Shown: positions 62,305 to 64,000 of the stretch, one piece after another
Layout of the letters: each line of letters opens with the position of its first letter
How positions within the stretch are numbered: position 1 is the stretch's first letter
NCBI RefSeq assembly: GCF_035944375.1
Contig: NZ_DASZBE010000018.1
Origin: Allobosea sp035944375
Lineage (GTDB): Bacteria; Pseudomonadota; Alphaproteobacteria; Rhizobiales; Beijerinckiaceae
Strand: one strand, 5' to 3'
Length of the DNA stretch: 64,000 nucleotides
Made by a program: the position numbers and the translations under genes
The notes under the pieces: generated by a model
Databases searched by the model: none
Told to the model about the DNA's origin: nothing
What the model saw: only the letters and a program-made list of their open reading frames with translations

Positions 62305-63741
62305 TTAGGCCGCCACCCGCCCTTCCAGCGGGAACACCTTCGCGGGGTTGAGCAGCCAGCGCTGGTCGAACACCGCCCTCACCCGCATCTGCTGGTTCAG
62401 ATCCTCCGGGTTGAACTGGAAGGTCATCAGGTCGCGCTTCTCGATGCCGACGCCGTGCTCGCCGGTCAGGCAGCCGCCGACCTCCACGCAGAGCTTGAGG
62501 ATGTCCATGCCGGCATCCTCCGCCTTCTGCGCCTCGACCGGGTCGTTGCAGTTGTAGAGGATCAGCGGGTGGAGATTGCCGTCGCCGGCATGGAAGACAT
62601 TGGCGACGCGCAGCCCATAGCCCTTCACGATCTCGGCCATGCGGCGCAGCACGTAAGGCAACTGGCCGGTGGGAATGGTGCCGTCCATGCAGATATAGTC
62701 GGCGATGCGGCCGGTGGCGCCGAAGGCGGATTTGCGGCCCTTCCAGATCGCGGCCGCCTCCATCGCGGATTTGCTCTCCTTCACCGTCTTGACGCCGTGC
62801 TCGCGCGCAATGGCGACGATGCGGGCGAGCTGGGCGTCCATCTCGGTGTCGGAGCCCTCGACCTCGATGATCAGCAGCGCCTCGACATCCATCGGATAGC
62901 CGGCATGGGCGAAGGCCTCGCAGATCTCGATGGCGGGCTTGTCCATGAACTCCATCGCGACGGGGATGATGCCCGCGCCGATGATGGCCGCCACCGCCGC
63001 GCCGGCCTGCTCGCTGGTCGGGAAGCCGAACAGCACGGGCCTGGCGCCTTCGGCCGCGCGAAGGATGCGCACCGTCGCCTCGGTGATGATGCCGAGCTGG
63101 CCTTCGGAGCCGTTGATCAGGCCGAGGATGTCGTAGCCGGCGGCATCGAGATGGGCGCCACCAACCTCCACGATGCTGCCGTCGAGCAGCACCATGGTGA
63201 CGCCGAGCACGTTGTTGGTGGTGACGCCGTATTTCAGGCAATGCGCCCCGCCGGAGTTCATGCCGATATTGCCGCCGATCGAGCAGGCGAGCTGCGAGGA
63301 CGGGTCGGGCGCGTAGAAGAAGCCCTCGGCCGAGACCTCGCCGGTGACGGCGAGGTTGGTGACGCCGGCCTGCACCTTCGCGGTGCGGTTGGCGTAGTCG
63401 ATCGCCAGGATGCGGTTCATCTTGGAGACGCCGATGACGACGGCATCCTCCTGAGGGATGGCGCCGCCGGCGAGCGAGGTGCCCGCCCCGCGCGGCACCA
63501 CCGGCACGCCCTGCTCGCCGCAGAACTTCAGGACCGCCGCAACCTCCGCCGTGGTCGAGGGCAGCACCACCGCCAGCGGCAGGCGACGATAGGCGGTCAG
63601 CGCATCCGTCTCATAGGGGCGGCGCTCATCCTCGGCGGTGATCAGCGCCTCGGGCGCGACCAGCCTGGCGAGGCCGGCGACGATCTCGTCGCGACGGGCG
63701 AGGATGCTCTGGTCAGGACTGGGGAAGGCGATGGCGGACAT
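62305..63741 (-). CDS. glcD: Glycolate oxidase FAD-linked subunit GlcD
   Basis: 478 residues. PCMH FAD-binding domain VPVVPRGAGTSLAGGAIPQE, IGMNSGGAHCLKYGVTTNNV (phosphate-binding half) and C-terminal cap domain with NVFHAGDGNLHPLILYNCND and the terminal CLTGEHGVGIEKRDLM, whose histidines hold the active-site metal/flavin region. Oxidises glycolate (or D-lactate) to glyoxylate with GlcE and GlcF. First gene of the cluster; the stop codon abuts the half repeat at 62254. Confidence 0.95.
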   Translation of the reverse strand: MSAIAFPSPDQSILARRDEIVAGLARLVAPEALITAEDERRPYETDALTAYRRLPLAVVLPSTTAEVAAVLKFCGEQGVPVVPRGAGTSLAGGAIPQEDAVVIGVSKMNRILAIDYANRTAKVQAGVTNLAVTGEVSAEGFFYAPDPSSQLACSIGGNIGMNSGGAHCLKYGVTTNNVLGVTMVLLDGSIVEVGGAHLDAAGYDILGLINGSEGQLGIITEATVRILRAAEGARPVLFGFPTSEQAGAAVAAIIGAGIIPVAMEFMDKPAIEICEAFAHAGYPMDVEALLIIEVEGSDTEMDAQLARIVAIAREHGVKTVKESKSAMEAAAIWKGRKSAFGATGRIADYICMDGTIPTGQLPYVLRRMAEIVKGYGLRVANVFHAGDGNLHPLILYNCNDPVEAQKAEDAGMDILKLCVEVGGCLTGEHGVGIEKRDLMTFQFNPEDLNQQMRVRAVFDQRWLLNPAKVFPLEGRVAA

Positions 63742-63770
63742 CGTGAACTCCTGCGTCTCCGGCCACCCTC

Positions 63771-63876
63771 AGCCCTCATCCTGAGGAGCGAGCAAAGCTC
63801 GCGTCTCGAAGGATGATCCAGAGCGCACTGGAGCATCCTTCGAGACGCCACTTCGCGGCTCCTCAGGATGAGGGCT
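63771..63876. repeat. Palindromic intergenic repeat, family E
   Basis: Outer arms AGCCCTCATCCTGAGGAGCG and CTCCTCAGGATGAGGGCT, inner arms TCTCGAAGGATG and CATCCTTCGAGA. Upstream of glcD, in its promoter region. Confidence 0.9.
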
Positions 63877-63986
63877 CACGCTGGCGGGCCTGCGAGACCC
63901 TAGACCAATTCGAAACGACTTGCAGTGCGACCGACGCGCATGATCTTTTCCATAACCGAAAAAATCGACAGGGGATCTGTGCAGCC

Positions 63987-64000
63987 ATGGACCGGTTCGG
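63987..64000 (+). CDS. Possible start of a plus-strand gene cut by the window end
   Basis: ATG GAC CGG TTC at the last 14 bp, with AGGGGA about 11 bp upstream, could open a gene divergent from glcD. Only four codons are visible, so nothing about the product can be said. Confidence 0.25.

Noticed and set aside
60757..63816. A 1019-codon plus-strand frame across glcE, the GIY-YIG gene and glcD
   Set aside because: It is antisense to three genes with complete motifs and crosses two palindromic repeats. High GC content makes such shadows common here.

Overview
High-GC chromosomal DNA from an alphaproteobacterium, most likely order Hyphomicrobiales (Rhizobiales) and plausibly Bosea or a near relative. 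The evidence is a growth-pole-ring type coiled-coil giant, the alphaproteobacterial type of histidyl-tRNA synthetase beside hisZ/hisG, groESL with a CIRCE element, a BLUF protein, matA-matB, and many long palindromic intergenic repeats. The genus is inference. I see no tRNA, rRNA, CRISPR array, prophage or transposase; this is ordinary chromosome rich in transport and catabolic operons.

Layout. 1-3.7 kb: 3' part of a giant coiled-coil gene ending at a strong terminator. 3.8-7.6 kb (-): four-gene Mla/MCE lipid transporter (mlaE-mlaF-mlaD-lipoprotein). 7.9-8.9 kb: conserved hypothetical. 8.8-13.3 kb (-): ABC importer with a THI5/NMT1-like binding protein plus an FAD oxidoreductase, divergent from a creatininase-family gene. 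14.3-14.8 kb: brnT/brnA toxin-antitoxin. 14.9-17.8 kb (-): malonate use (matA, matB). 17.9-19.2 kb (-): four-carbon sugar-acid kinase. 19.4-26.2 kb (+): peptide-type ABC system without ATPase genes, gamma-glutamyltransferase-like enzyme, DUF1028 protein and an orphan VgrG-tip-like protein.

26.2-38.1 kb (-): a large nitrogen-compound cluster: D-threonine-aldolase-like PLP enzyme, RidA, GNAT, deacetylase, N-carbamoyl-D-amino-acid hydrolase, a second ATPase-less peptide ABC system, amidase and an M20 carbamoylase, interrupted by vapBC with a clear operator. Together these suggest uptake and breakdown of D-, N-carbamoyl- or N-acyl-amino compounds. 38.3-48.1 kb: chemoreceptor, two L,D-transpeptidases around a DUF2076 gene, flippase, BLUF photoreceptor, GNAT, EamA exporter, PaaI thioesterase and MarR regulator with a 13-bp-arm palindrome at the thioesterase start. 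48.2-51.6 kb: heat-shock groESL and an orphan PhnD-type binding protein. 51.7-54.5 kb: SbmA-like ABC exporter and a META-domain protein. 54.8-58.9 kb (-): hisS-hisZ-hisG. 59.1-63.7 kb (-): glycolate oxidase glcD-glcE-glcF, split by a small GIY-YIG nuclease gene that sits between copies of a dispersed palindromic repeat.

The most interesting structure is that GIY-YIG/repeat cassette. The same repeat family occurs at three other places in the window (with the copies next to the nuclease, four in all), suggesting a repeat-recognising nuclease and its non-autonomous targets. Other notable points are the 18-bp in-frame duplication of the groEL 3' end, the two sharp operator palindromes, the ATPase-less peptide transporters, and the extra segment in hisS.
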